The position numbers were made by a program, and so were the translations under genes. A stretch of 64,000 nucleotides of DNA from Hydractinia symbiolongicarpus. Its lineage: Eukaryota > Cnidaria > Hydrozoa > Anthoathecata > Hydractiniidae. The stretch spans positions 9,486,001 to 9,550,000 of the forward strand of contig NC_079877.1 of the NCBI RefSeq assembly GCF_029227915.1, in the 5' to 3' direction. Positions 35,290 through 47,789 of the stretch are shown here, piece after piece (position 1 is the first letter of the stretch; each line of letters starts with the position of its first letter). The notes beneath the pieces are model-generated. The model worked only from the letters and a program-made list of their open reading frames with translations, had not been told where the DNA came from and made no database searches.

Positions 35290-37010
35290 AAATTTTCGCG
35301 GTGATTTAACCTTTTTTTCCACGAAGCACGTCAAAGCTGCTCAACCACAAAATTTCGAAAAAAAACGCCAAAATTTATTCTTGCGAGGAAAATAAAACAC
35401 ATCGGTAACTTTTAGTCAAAAATATTGTCTAATAATTTACTATTAAATTTTGCGAAAACTTACTTCTGCGAGGTGTAACTCTGGAATCTGCGAAAACACT
35501 TTAAAGTTAATTTCCAAAATTTCGAAGTGATTTTTTTACTGCGAATGTTTCTTTCAGCGAATGTTTCTTTCAGCAAAATCTACAAAATCTAATCTGCATA
35601 CAATTTTTTTCCGAAATCACAACAATCATTCTAGCGAAAATTTCAGCTTTGAAAGATGTATTTCCCCATTAAAAAATACAATATCAGTAAAATTTCAATT
35701 GTTTTTATTTTACCCATTCCAGCCTCTTATAAATTTATTCTTATAAAATATGTACCAAGTACACACTATGCACCGCACTTTGCAATGACTTTTATGTGGC
35801 GTTCTTTTGGTATGTGAGAAACTGAATTGTTACAAAAGTATCACTTTACCTTGTGAGCTTACACAGCAGTCGAGTGATAGTGTCCTCGTTGGCTAACAGT
35901 TTATCATGCGCAAATAAGCCTCTTGTTGGTTGATACAGTTAACTATGCGCAATGTGATCAAAGCATGCATCAAATGAAATATAAACGTAACCACCCATTT
36001 TGGATGCATTTCAGTGTATTTAAATTTTTACCAGACGTCGGTTTTCTTTTGATCTTGTTTTCAAGACAAGAAAAATTTAACCGTTCGGTTGGTAAAATCG
36101 TAAACTTTAGCAACACGTGAAATAAACTTTTATTTAAATTCTTTCTAAACATACATTACGATAGAAAAGTTTAGAATTTTTCTGAATGTTTTTAAAGAAA
36201 TATTTCGCGGTATATTCCCGCCTTTAGTAACCTTTACAGTTTGATGCTAGGGAATCTTTTGGGCAAGCTTGCGGTTGTTAAAACCTAAAATGAAAACATC
36301 CTGAATTCGTTTTTTTTTCCATCTATTATTGTGACTTTTAAACTTTTTTTCTTCTTACCTGGAAGATATTTTTCCGGTCCCGTGAGAGTTCAAGATAGGG
36401 TCCATTGTATGCATAGTAATAAAAATCTCAATTATTTGGCATTTTACGGTCGATTTAACTATCAAAAAGGTACGCCACAGCTTCTATGGAAAATTAAAGA
36501 AAACAACATTTTAATGACGTTCCTATATTTATGCGCAAATCTGCAGTGCAGTTCACTAGCAAATTTGAGTTTCTAGGTTAAAACAAAATGCTTCCCCAGC
36601 TTAATTTCATCCAACTGATAGAACAACATGAAGTCTACCCAGTTTCACTACTCCAATGGAATATATTTTCACTAAAATTAAATATCGCGATTTTTTGTCT
36701 TTCTACCGAATGCTTTAATTGCCACTGACGCCATTCGCGAAAATAAAATCTTGCAAATTTTTGTCAAAAAAATTCGTGTGTTGTAATTATGCCAGGTGTA
36801 AAATACGAGAGTCAGCAGTCAGTTACTACGTTAATGAAAGAGTTGACGATTCCTCCGATAAATTAGGTTAGGACACATACTTTGAGGTTGATGAAGGCGT
36901 CTCCAGTATTTGATTATTAGTTGTGATAGAACAAAAATAGTAAACCTGCAAATTATATAATAGTGTTCAGCCATTCGCAAATTTAAATCCCTTGCGAAAA
37001 TTTATTCCTT
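35290..37010. repeat. GCGAAA-rich repeat fragments
   Basis: Clusters of GCGAAAATTT, TTTTGCGAAAAC and CATTCGCGAAAATAAAAT in mixed orientation at 35290-35650 and 36680-37010, related to those at 10.8 kb and 55 kb. Boundaries cannot be set by eye. No gene supported between them. Confidence 0.4.
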
Positions 37011-38280
37011 TTCTTCGCCCATTCTGCCTGAATTGAAAAGGAGAAATATATATTTTTCAAATATATGCATCAATTTCAGTTACATCAAGTACTTCTGTTT
37101 ATTTACATACATAAGAAACATAGCATATCCAGCAGGATGCGTTTTTTTTTGGGCACCATGCGAAATTTTGGAAAAAATGTCTGCCGAAAACTGTTAACGG
37201 CAAAAAACACAATACTTTTATGTGACCGTTTCATTAAGCGGCCTGTTTTTTGGTCAGTACGCTAAATTTTGTCGTAAATGGAGACAAAACTCAGTAGTCC
37301 GTGTCATACCACCCAAGAAACATACGCCACCAAATAGGCGACATGAAATTAAGCAACCTTCAATAATTTTAAAATTTTGCTTATCCACATGGACTCTTAA
37401 ACGAAAATCGTGATTTTTACCTGGTCTTGTTTAGTCAGCAACTAACTGAAATTATATCAACAGAACTAGAGTCTAAATTAGCCAGCGTTCTTTGCTTCTT
37501 AGCTGTCTTAATACGACGTTAAGAAGAAATCTTTTTCCAAAATGTAAAATCCGAGAATTTTCTTAGAGTTTTCAGACCTTTCTTTATCAGAAAATATTGA
37601 CCTGCAGAAATTTCTGCCGTTTGAGAAATGTACTTGCAAATTATTTAAGTTTATTTTCTCACATTTTTTTCCCGCGAGTACCGAAGACTTAAGATCCCAC
37701 TAATATTTCTCTATACAAAAAATGAAATACAATGTGATGACAGGAATTGTCTGAATGTTACAAAACACTACAAATTAGTTTTATGAAAAAATATTTTAAA
37801 AACGTCGACTTGCGGATTGTCCTGAGTTTTACTGAGTTAAAATATACTTCTTGTTTTTGTATATTTATTTTCGACTGGTATTCAAATATCGTTTCCAAAA
37901 TTATACAATCGCTTTTTTAAAAATAAGTAAAATGACTAAAAGATATAAACACAAACCACGAAAACCTGTTTTCAAGATAAATGGAAATTTTAAGAAACAT
38001 TTTCATAAACAAATAATCGAATCAGAGAATATACAAACACCTTATTACGCTTAGAGCAAAAAATGAGAAGCAGAGATATACTATCTACAGTACGGAGAAA
38101 ATTTTGCACGCCCTTGCATGTTCAATGTAGTTTTTCAAACGGTAAAAAATTGTCCCATCTATGTCGTTGTATCCTCCAACTTGGTCAATCATTTCGTATT
38201 ATCAAAACGTCGAATGATCCACGTAGCGCAAACACGTGGGTAGTTCGAAATAAATCATTCATTCAATGCTATGCTATGCA
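37011..38280. other. noncoding, FBL downstream region
   Basis: AT-rich. Plus-strand frames at 37851-38371 have no recognised relative, and the last overlaps the FBL terminal exon on the other strand. Part is presumably FBL 3' UTR. Confidence 0.4.
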
Positions 38281-41200
38281 TCAATCCTTCTTCTTTGGTG
38301 GGGCTCTAAATAAAGAGAAAAAACAGCTGAAGTTAGCATCCATAACATTTTTACCTACGGTAGAAGTTTGACATTCCAGATCGCAACCTTATTCGATGCG
38401 TCACAGCATAAATCTTTGTCATTACTTCCAATGCATAACAAAGGTATTTCTAGAATCATCTGTTTTTACCTGTATGTTCCAACAACGACTGCGTGGTCTC
38501 TTTCGTAAGGTTCCAATGTGAGTTGTTCTTGCGGTTTTAGTTTCTCAGATTGCAATTTCTTTACTTCTCCTGCGAATACTGCAGCCGGTGCAGCAGTAGA
38601 ATCAATGCAGTTTGCCTGAGGTAAAAACAGAACAAAAATGATTAACACAATATACCTTCTTATTTTCACAATAACATCTTAGTTTCGTATGATGCAAAGA
38701 CATGCTAGGTATCCTTGACAGTAGATCAAGTTGCAGTAACCCCAAACCGTATTATTTGTACAATTCATCGTAACACGTAAAAATTTAAACATCCTCGTTC
38801 GAAGCTTTGGTATACATCACAAAAATTTTTGTTTACCTTGATAGATATAACAAAATGTCCACCATTCTTTAAAAAGTTGTGCGCGTTGATAGCAACAATA
38901 CGAGCTTGATCTGGTTGAGCAACATCAGCAAATATTGTATCTACCATACCTACAAGAAAGGTGGTTTCAATCAGGTTTTCAACAACAACAACAACAACAA
39001 TGATCTAATTCAATTCAACATGGAAAAATTAACTGTATACCCCACAATTACCTAAAACTTCATAAAAACTAAATTGATTACGCACAAACACATTCGACTT
39101 ACCAACTAACATTCTATATTTATGAGGATGGCGAGCATCTTCGATAATTGGAATAATATTTGTCCTTTGTTTGGCCACATTTAACAAGTCACGTCCAGAA
39201 CGATGTGAAAACTCTACAGCATACACAAGACCTTCCTAAAAGTTAGGGAAAAAAATATAAATATTTTTTAATTTATTGTAACCTTAGCTATACTAATAAA
39301 AAGAATAGGTAAGACACTTACAGGTCCGACTATGTCTGAGACATGTGACACAGTGGTTCCAGAAGCTGCTCCCAAATACAGTACTTTAGCACCAGGTTTC
39401 ATGTGAATTTTATCAACACCGCCTAATATAGCTGCTGCTAATTTCGAACGAAATGGATTCCAGACTCTGTATTCAGTTTTGGCAGCTCCTTCTTCTCCCT
39501 ATTAATAAAAAAACTTTTTCGAAATCTCCATTTCAGCATATCAAGGTGGACACACACAAAAAAGCACTTTAATGGTGCAACATACATCTATGGAAACTTT
39601 CTTTTCTCCATACACAGTGTTGCCAGGTATCAAATTTAATGTAACCAACGCATCCTCTTTCCCTCTGGCAATGAATACACCTATAAAATGGAAAAGTAGT
39701 ACGGTACAAATAAATCTGAAATTCTGTGTCTGAATTAAAAAAAATAATTTAAATTAGTCAATTGAAAATTACCACGAACCTTCATGACGATGTGGTTCAA
39801 CAACTGTTTTTCTTCCACCTCTCATTCCTTAAAATAAAAATGATTTTAACAACAAAACTTCTAAAAATTCCTTAATACCAAGATGGAATGAAAAATGTTG
39901 CATGAAAACACAAAAGAATTTTCCTACCTCCTCGTCCACCACCACGACCACCACCTCTACCTCGTCCACCAAAACCCCCACCTATAATATTTTTTTAAGT
40001 ATAATTTAACAAAATAGCAAGACAAAGAAACAACAGAAAAGAGAAAACACTGTCTACTTTATTACTCAGTTCAACAGTTACATGCATAAAAATACCAGTG
40101 TAACATTGAAAACAGGCCTTAAGATTTTACTTTTATGTATTTTACATACCTCTTCCACCACCACCTCCTCTTCCTCCACCGCCACGGCCACCAAAACCAC
40201 CTCTGCCTCCTCTTCCACCACCACGTCCGCCACCACCAAAACCTATAAAAATAATTAACATGATGCAAATATGTATAAAATTGACACACTAAAAAAACGC
40301 AAGGAATTTCTAAAATAAAATCAGAAATTAAGCCTGGCTAATTCTAAAAGAATATGTGTGCAAGAATATGTATTTTTAGGGGACATTGAATTGTTGAGAA
40401 GATAGATAGATAGATGTGCATATTTTACATGGCTAGCCTCACAAATATCGAGGGATATACCCTGTCTATTATTTCCAGGAGGGGCCATGGCTTAGATGGA
40501 GAGTCCTAGAGTATTTAATGCTCATTTTGAGCGACGCAGACCCAATTAGGGCCCGCGCTCTACTAGACAACTCCCGGCAACATCCAACGGCCCACACAGT
40601 GTGCCATCTTCCCAATTTCCCTCACATGGCTTGGGTTAACCCGGGGCTATGGTAACATTCACTCGCCCATGTTGAATCGGCGTCAAGAGGAATCGAACCC
40701 CGGTCTCCCGCACAGAGTACAAAAGCTATAACCACTAATCTACGGCGCCACAGAAGAGAACAATGGATGGGCAAATAGTTGAGACAAAAATCTTAGTGTC
40801 ATTTAATATTTTATTTCCTCGCTATTTTAGTGCTCCAATTTATCGGAGGTAGAAAGCTTTCTTTCTCTTTTTTTTCCTTTTCTAAAAGCAGTAGGCATTG
40901 TGGAGGAGGATACCACCTCTCCTGATTTTACTTTTACCACTTGCTGATTAACTGTAACAATAAATTCACAGTTCATTGTGTATGTTATCTTAACCTCTGG
41001 GATAGAATAATTGGAAATGTTGTTCTAACCTGTCAAAATATTGTCTATAAGCAACATTGTACTCCAATTTGGTGCTATAAATTTTCAAAACAAAGACCAC
41101 AAGGAAATTTTTTTTTGTCCAATAAACATGCATTTTTGAGCATAACCATAAAATATTTTTACATTCCTAATGTTTGCATGTCTGAAAAATATTTGTTTGA

Positions 41201-42117
41201 TGATGATCCCTAGAAATACATGACAAATTTGTTTTTAGACCAGTTTTTGTGATCTGTTGCTTTAGTAACAAAAAAAGTTCTTGGATAGTATAGCAAAGTA
41301 TGAAGGTGAAAGTATATCAACCAGTGGAATTGTTCTGCCCAATCTTGGACAAATGGGTGGCAGTCAGTTTAAGACTGAGGCACACATGTAAAACATGCAC
41401 ATCTATCAGTCAGGGTAAACACCTTATTAGGCAGCATGACCTAATTAGGCAAGCCGTTTAGTTAGGCGACGTGAAAACTTTCTGTTGTAAATACGTCGAA
41501 ATCATTGCGTTTCGCACCACAATTTTTATGTGAATCAAATCTGTCCACTTTGCAGATAATTTTGACCAATTATCGTCTTATTTGCATCGCGCATTGGTAA
41601 CTTATGGCCCAAACCTCGTGTGGCACTTTGTTGTTTTAAATAATGGATTTCAGCCATTCACGTCGCTGGGAAAAAATAAATATGGCGGACAAAAACGTCA
41701 CCTAAATTAATTTAATTAACTTAATTAGGTTTTAACATAATTCTTATTTGCGCGAACATATCAAGGCACGAGTGACAATTTTGAAATCATGTCGCGTAGG
41801 CTATCCATTCTGAACAAAGATTTTTTCTTAGGAATGTGTGAAAAGCCATTAAATATTGTAATGTCTTAACAAGGCTGGTCATATCGTTTCAATTCAGGAT
41901 GGCCAGGTGAAAATAGCCTGCTGTAGCTAGGGATCAAACCCACAACCTGAGAGAACTACTGATCCACCGTAGTATCAACTTCAGGCCTGGTTTGGCCTTA
42001 AATTTTTCCAATCGCATCAGGATATACTATATGAAAGATTTTACGCATTGGTTTACAGAAAGTTAAGAAAACAAAAGAAAATAAATAACATAAAATTATC
42101 TTACCAGGTCTACCCAT
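38281..42117 (-). CDS. FBL: fibrillarin, box C/D snoRNP 2'-O-methyltransferase
   Basis: Ten exons, 298 aa: 42105-42117, 40150-40242, 39928-39981, 39780-39827, 39586-39680, 39322-39498, 39103-39235, 38837-38949, 38470-38615, 38281-38305. The N-terminus is a GAR domain ([18 protein letters not shown] type) of about 55 residues. The methyltransferase fold follows: [35 protein letters not shown]-binding [59 protein letters not shown], and ending [19 protein letters not shown]. The last seven residues come from a separate 25-nt exon; without it the protein would stop at TYR. Length is close to the family (about 320 aa). It methylates rRNA riboses in the nucleolus, guided by C/D snoRNAs. Exons 1-4 all end in phase 1. 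Divergent partner: ATP5MG. Confidence 0.96.
38981..39001. repeat. CAA microsatellite
   Basis: A short (CAA)n tract in an FBL intron; on the coding strand it reads (TTG)n. Confidence 0.8.
40401..40751 (-). mobile_element. tRNA-derived SINE, full-length copy B
   Basis: On the minus strand it starts GTGGCGCCGTAGATTAGTGG and has the B box GGTTCGATTCC. It shares the body of the copy at 18926, and ends ATGTAAAATATGCACATC followed by (TATC)n. It lies in FBL intron 1, sense to FBL. Its intact A and B boxes would allow Pol III transcription. Confidence 0.92.
41421..41730. mobile_element. probable foldback MITE in FBL intron 1
   Basis: The left end CCTAATTAGGCAAGCCGTTT continues AGTTAGGCGACGT. The right end inverted reads CCTAATTAAGTTAATTAAAT and TTTAGGTGACG. 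The arms are imperfect and the centre has no ORF. Confidence 0.5.
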
Positions 42118-42556
42118 TTTGCGTACAATGAGAATTAAAAAGAAAAATTGTGTCTCCAATTCTTATAAGCAACTTCTTCAAACAAAGCTGACTAGAATGT
42201 TGATGCACGTGTGTTGTGCACGCTAGAGGCTTTTAAAACGCGGGTTCTATTGTTAATTACGCGGGTAACTAAGGCTACATCTTCATTATGCGAGTTTCCT
42301 GGAATCATTTGTTGTACGCATGATTATAGTGTCGTCTGATATCTTTTGAATTTTTAAATGCTTAAAATTAAATCCGTTTTTTTGTTTTATTTTTCATCAA
42401 TACTTTAGCTGCTAAAATTCTAAAACTCGCTAAAATGCGATAAAAATACTTTTGTAGTAAACACAGAGATTTTCTTGTAGTAAATCCAGGCCTTACACGG
42501 CAGATTGTCTACAGAGCTGCTCTCGCGCTGCACAAGTTTACTCGTTTTTATTCAAG
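42118..42556. promoter_or_regulatory. shared FBL / ATP5MG bidirectional promoter region
   Basis: The two start codons face away from each other across 439 bp, so both promoters must lie here. It includes the FBL 5' UTR on the left and an ATP5MG leader ending TTTATTCAAG before the ATG on the right. No TATA box stands out. Divergent housekeeping pairs often share one open-chromatin promoter; co-regulation here is inference. Confidence 0.7.
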
Positions 42557-45500
42557 ATGGCGCAGAAAGCTGTGCAACTTGCTCAACAAGCAACTGCTGC
42601 ACTATCTGCTGTTTCGCCTGGAATCTTAGTTCGTGTTGGAAACAGGGGCATAAGTAATATTATTTTTTACCTTTACTTGCTTTGTTGCATCTCGGATATA
42701 GCTGGACAAGATTTTAAATGTCAAGAAATTAAATTTGCAGACAAATTAACATCTTTTTCTCTTTAGGCCACCCTCAAAAATATAATTGGTTAGCGTCACC
42801 CGACCGACTCACTTTGAAAGGCTAAAGTCGAGTCAGGGAGTCAGTAAATTTGTAAAAAATAAACCAAACAATCCATGAACAATCTTCGACACGCAACAAA
42901 ATCCACCATTTATATACCTTTTCAGCGGTCCTCTGAATTATTTCGATATAGGGGACTGCGCTGCGATACTCAGTCCTATATTTTTCTGTTTCGCATTTAT
43001 ACAGCATTACAAGTGAAAACCATGGGAACGACATTGACTGACAAAAATTGAACTTGAAACGGAGGCTCTGGCGTACATTTAAAACGAATAACAAAATATG
43101 GCTGCAAAATATAGTATTTTTGTAATTTTTCGGGAAAATTTTTTATCCGACCGACCGAGCGACTCACTTTTGTAATTAGAAATGACGCTAATCAAACATA
43201 TTTTCGACGGTGGTCTTACCCAAACAAACCACCAACAGTCTAATTCACAAAAATAGGTGATTACTTTCATATCGGAAATTAACTACATAAGCAGGAAGTT
43301 TATCATAGATGAGTTCCGTTGTTTACTTTTTAGCGGTAAAAGCTCTCTGACTCTGGCATTTGCGTAGCAGGAAAAAAAGGTGCTAGGATTTTGTGAAGAG
43401 AGGTCTTTTCTGTGCATTTCTTCTCATGGAAACATTGTTGAGGTTATAAACTACTATCAAGTGTAGATTGATGCCTTCTGATTTATTTGAATTCATTTTA
43501 AGTCCTAAGAATGCCTTTTTGTTAGCTATTCCACACACAAAAATGAAGTTTTAACAATGCTATTAAAACAAGTCTTAGGGGTGTTCGAAAATTCTTTTCA
43601 GGCCCTGTTATCGGAATATCGCCACTAAGATTTGGTCCCCCTCCCCCTTTTTTAGCGAATTTCTGTTCGTGAATACAAACATTCAGATAAATCTTGGGAG
43701 GCTCAGGGGCGTGTTTTGTAGATAAAGACCCCCTCCCCCCTTAGCTGTGATAACCCGCTAAAGTGACCCAAAATTTTTTTTGATGGTCCCTTTTGAAAAG
43801 AGGTCAGTGAGACAAAAAAATGAGAGGTCACTCAACTCTCTACGATAAACAGTTCAAAAGTTATGTATGTTTGAATATCTCGGAAATTGACTAAAATTTG
43901 ACAATTGAGTATATAAATTATAGCTAGATAAATTAGCAATAGTGGCACCATTTTAATAATGCTATTTTAGAGGGAGTAGGTGTATAATGAAATTGTCATT
44001 ACTCAGAGTTATGATGAAGCTTTAAAATTTTGTATGTAGTTAGATATATTATCGAGGTTACTGAAAAAAAGATGAAATTATAAAGAAGACATTGCACTGC
44101 AAATTTTAAAAATTTAAGTTGACAAAAGATTTGAATATTAAATTAGGTGTATAATTTTATGAGATGACTAAAACGAAGTTTACTAATGTGTTCTTGTTTC
44201 TTAAATCATAAAACTGGAATTAAGATTGAAAAAAGGAATCCAGGTAGGCTTCCTGCTTGAAATTCTTTACTACCAACTAATCGTGTTCTGCGCGAAAAAA
44301 CATATTTGGTTTAGATGAATGAAAAGTAGCTGAAAATCGGATTATTCAGGTTTGCCATGTTATATACCAGCAAAAAGCACAAGAAAAGCTATATTGGTTT
44401 ATGAAATATAATGCATTTTTTCAATGACGTCAACGGGTCCCGTGGAATGGCTACCTTTGTGTGAAAAAATAGACTGATAATTACTTTGCTTCACCTAGCA
44501 AGTAGATGACTTTTCAATGTTCACAAAAGTTTAAAAGTTTGCAGTTTTTTTGCACGTGTGCAAACATTTCTATAGGTAGAAAATATAAACAACAGACTAC
44601 AGTAGTCAAAGAAATCCATCCAAAAAAGAAATTATTTGCCTAAAATTAGGGAGATTTTTTAGAAAGAATTAGAAAAATATAGTTAAATTTAATTCCAGTT
44701 CCTCTTGGATCTTATGCTACCCAAAAATATTTAATCTTCTTGAATAGCCATTTTACCCTGTGTGAGTCCTGGTTTTTTTGCCTTTACAAAAGTGCTTGCA
44801 TGCCTATTGTGTGCAAATTAGTTTCCTTATTTCTATAAGCTTCTCATTAAAAAACTTTCCCATATGGATTAACTGTTCAAAGTTAGTTACTGTAATTGGA
44901 TTAAGTTTAGGAAAATTAGTTTTTGTGACTTCTGTAAGTTTTTGACAATTCTTCTGAATTTAGAAGTGCTTGTAAAGAGTTGCAGGCAATGTCCAGGCAA
45001 ATTTGAGTATTAAATGTGCATATATAGACATAGGGTCAGAGGCACACATTTCAATAAAGCATTTGTTAATCTAAGTTGATCAAGAATGATAAAACAAGTA
45101 TATAATATCTGACTAATAGAAAAATGCTAGATTAAGAGAAATAAAATTGTGTGAAAGTGCCTATGTTGCGGAGTGTGCAATACCCAACAATTTATATTAA
45201 ATTATAAATTATTATTATATGTACACTTTCTCCGCAGATATAAATTTGCACCATTATAGTTACATAAATTATTTCTAGATGCTGTTACCAAATTTGGTCG
45301 AGTCTTGAAACCCAAGGCACAAAATTTTGCCAAAAATGCATCCGTCGAACTTGCTCCACCTGCTCCCAATGAGTTTCTGCATCAAGCAAACGTAGTGAAA
45401 AATGATATCATCAGTGGAGAAAGTTTGAAACGGGTGTCAGAAATGACCGTGAATCAGTTTGCCGCCAAGGGATTAGTTGTAGTTGAAGTAGCTTTCTGGT

Positions 45501-45559
45501 TTTACATTGGTGAAATGATCGGTAGGCGATCAATAATTGGATACAACCCGAAATTATAA
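42557..45559 (+). CDS. ATP5MG: mitochondrial ATP synthase subunit g
   Basis: Two exons, 42557-42653 and 45279-45559, join in phase 1 into 125 aa. The core matches subunit g: an AKNASVELAPPAPNE segment, then VNQFAAKGLVVVEVAFWFY and the signature GEMIGRRSIIGYN at the C-terminus. The GxxxG-like stretch and the single membrane helix are those used at the dimer interface of F1Fo-ATP synthase in the inner mitochondrial membrane. Vertebrate subunit g is 103 aa; the extra 20 or so residues are N-terminal (MAQKAVQLAQQATAALSAV). The intron is 2.6 kb and carries a MITE. Divergent from FBL. Confidence 0.95.
42765..43217. mobile_element. MITE in ATP5MG intron (GACCACC-AAAATATG family)
   Basis: The left terminus GGCCACCCTCAAAAATATAA continues TTGGTTAGCGTCA. 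The right terminus inverted reads GACCACCGTCGAAAATATGT then TTGATTAGCGTCA. Internal CCGACCGAC repeats border both ends. There is no transposase. A second member of the family lies at 63004-63423. Confidence 0.75.
43218..45278. other. rest of the ATP5MG intron
   Basis: AT-rich intron. 43588-43760 (TTCAGGCCCTGTTATCGGAA, GATTTGGTCCCC) resembles 63490-63600, so both are copies of another dispersed repeat that also lies close behind the MITE in both places. Confidence 0.45.
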
Positions 45560-47231
45560 CATTTTTATATTTTATGCTGGTTACGTGTGATTATGTTTAT
45601 GAATACGAATATAAATATAGATGTTTTCGAATATTCAATGTTATTGTTTTTACTCATTTCAGAGAAGAATACTTTTGAAAAGATTCTATCAAAAAAATAG
45701 GTCTGCAGTTAAAAGGTGCACTGGATGGAAAAGCAACATTTGATTTGCGCGGAATATTTCTTTCAAAAGGTGCGCAAAACAAATAGCTTGCGCCGAACTA
45801 ACTTGTATGACTACATACGTGACCATCCGAAAATGCTTTTGGTGCTGATCAGCGAAAAAAAACCCGCTAACGGGCCAATATAACTTGCCTTCAAATTCTT
45901 TCTTGTTCTCTCCAACTGGCGCATTTAAAAAAACTGACCTTGTAAATGAGTGCGCTGGGAAATTGAATGTTGTGATGGTTCCGGCTTTCCACCTGCTCTT
46001 GTGTATTCTGTGCAACGAATTTCAACATTTCTCCCTAACGTAAATAGCACAACATGAATATGCTGATTTGCAGATTTTACATGGCGGATAAATGTTCTAA
46101 CTTTTAAATGGAAAGAAACTTTTTAATATATTAGAGGGCGAAAATTATTTTCCGCCGTCGACTGTGATGCAGCCGTTACAAAAGTTTCATTTCAAAAGCA
46201 AAAAAAAAATTCGTTTCAGTGTCTAGTTTACTCCACTTTTATTCAAAAATGCATCAAAGTTTAAAATGAAAAAAATCGCTTGCTGTGTGAACGCATGCAA
46301 CGTTTGATGTGACATCATACAAACGCTTTATATTTATGCTTAGCTTTAATATTGGGACTGGTTTCCCCGCCCAGCGCTATCCTCTGTAATCCCGCTCCCT
46401 TTCAGAGCTTTAAGTAGTTGACAAATAAGATTACAAGGACTCAGCATTGTAACTGGTAGATTCTGTATCTTATTCTTCTCTCCAGGAATTTTTTACTAAA
46501 ATATACTTTTGACCCTTCATCTTTGGGTCTCTAAGAGCAAAGTTTTAAGTAATAGCTTTTGCAAAAAACGATATTTTTACTGCAAAAAGCAACCTCGTTC
46601 CTAGCACCTGTTGCCTCTTTTTTATATCGGGACAGCGAGACAAACACAAAAGATACAAGATGCCCTGGGGATGATGTTGTGCGAGTAGCTATAAAATTTA
46701 GCGGATAGAACACATTCCAACCGCGTCCCCAGGTCTTTCCAAGTTTCTTTTGCATCGAGCCGTTCACATTGTACAAAGTTTGAACATCTTTGAAAGAGGT
46801 ACGTAAAAGGGAATCGTTTTTGACCTTTTCGTCGGTCCTAATTAAAATTTCGTTACTATGAGTCGACAAATATTTAAAACCCATTTTTCAAATTGTGACG
46901 ATAGATTTAAAAAATTTTAAAAAACGCTTCAGTTATAGCTGACGGAATAGAGGCCAGTGCAAAGTTTGGGAGCAATGTTTGGTGCGTAATGTTTGCGATA
47001 TTTTAAAAGTATCACGAATCTTATTGATCAATAAGCCTTAAATAACTAGTGTTTATTGTTTTACAAGAGAATGGAAAAATAAAACATTAAAATACTATGT
47101 TGTATACCCTAGCGAAGAAACTGTTTTTAGTTTTACGCCTAAAAATTAGTTCTGACAACCACAATTCCTAAAAGAAGTGTTAAAGTGAAATTGTTTTTGT
47201 AGCGACTTGGTACAACTGACTTTTTGAAATA
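45560..47231. other. noncoding spacer
   Basis: Minus-strand open frames at 45689-46015 and 46531-46884 were examined; neither resembles a known family nor has convincing splice context. Probable repeat-derived sequence. Confidence 0.4.
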
Positions 47232-47789
47232 CAGTCAACGCGAACACCAGATAACTCGAATTTTAATCATCTCTAATTATTTTCTTTGGTCCGTTTAACT
47301 TTCGGTAATACTTTCTGACAAAATACTTCTGTTAACTCGAACCGCGGATAACTCGAACATTCGTTAACTCGACCCATTTGTCGTCCCTCATCGCCATTCG
47401 TCGGATAACTCAAACTTTTTACTCGAAAAAAGGAAATCACAGACTAGATAAGTGTCAGATTTTATTATTTGTTTTTAGTTTTTTTTAACTCCTGAATTAA
47501 TATAAATAGATAATGTTGTCTGTTAAGGAAAATTCAATGTACAAGGGACTTGCATGCCTTTTTCATCGCTACCTTTTTCCGATAACTGTTGTTCCAACCT
47601 TGTGCCTAGGACTTTTTAGGCCTTTTATATTTGGACCGCCTGAACAACTTGTTTAGGCCGTCTAAATAAAAAAGCCTAACAAGTCCTGGACACGAGGTTG
47701 CTCTTGCCCCACCTTTCAAAAAGGGAGTTCATTTAACTTGAACATTCGTTAAGTCGAAATCATCGGCTCGAGTCACCGGAAGTTAACTG
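47232..47789. mobile_element. non-autonomous Tigger/pogo-like element
   Basis: Starts CAGTCAACGCGAACACCAGA with TAACTCGAA motifs repeated inside. The right end, read inverted, is CAGTTAACTTCCGGTGACTC followed by GAG and TTAAGTCGAA-like motifs. TA flanks each end. Repeated ACTCGAA and CAGT termini are typical of the Tigger family. No transposase remains in the 558 bp. Confidence 0.65.

Noticed and set aside
38063-38371. 102-aa plus-strand open frame
   Set aside because: It runs antisense to the FBL terminal exon and last intron, and the encoded sequence resembles no family. The minus-strand reading explains the conserved part.
38306-38836. possible box C/D snoRNA in FBL introns (GTGATGTA, AGATGATT motifs)
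   Set aside because: No matching D box at a sensible distance and no terminal stem; the motifs are too short to call.
46531-46884. 117-aa minus-strand frame
   Set aside because: No family resemblance, no convincing exon boundaries; sequence style matches repeat DNA around it.
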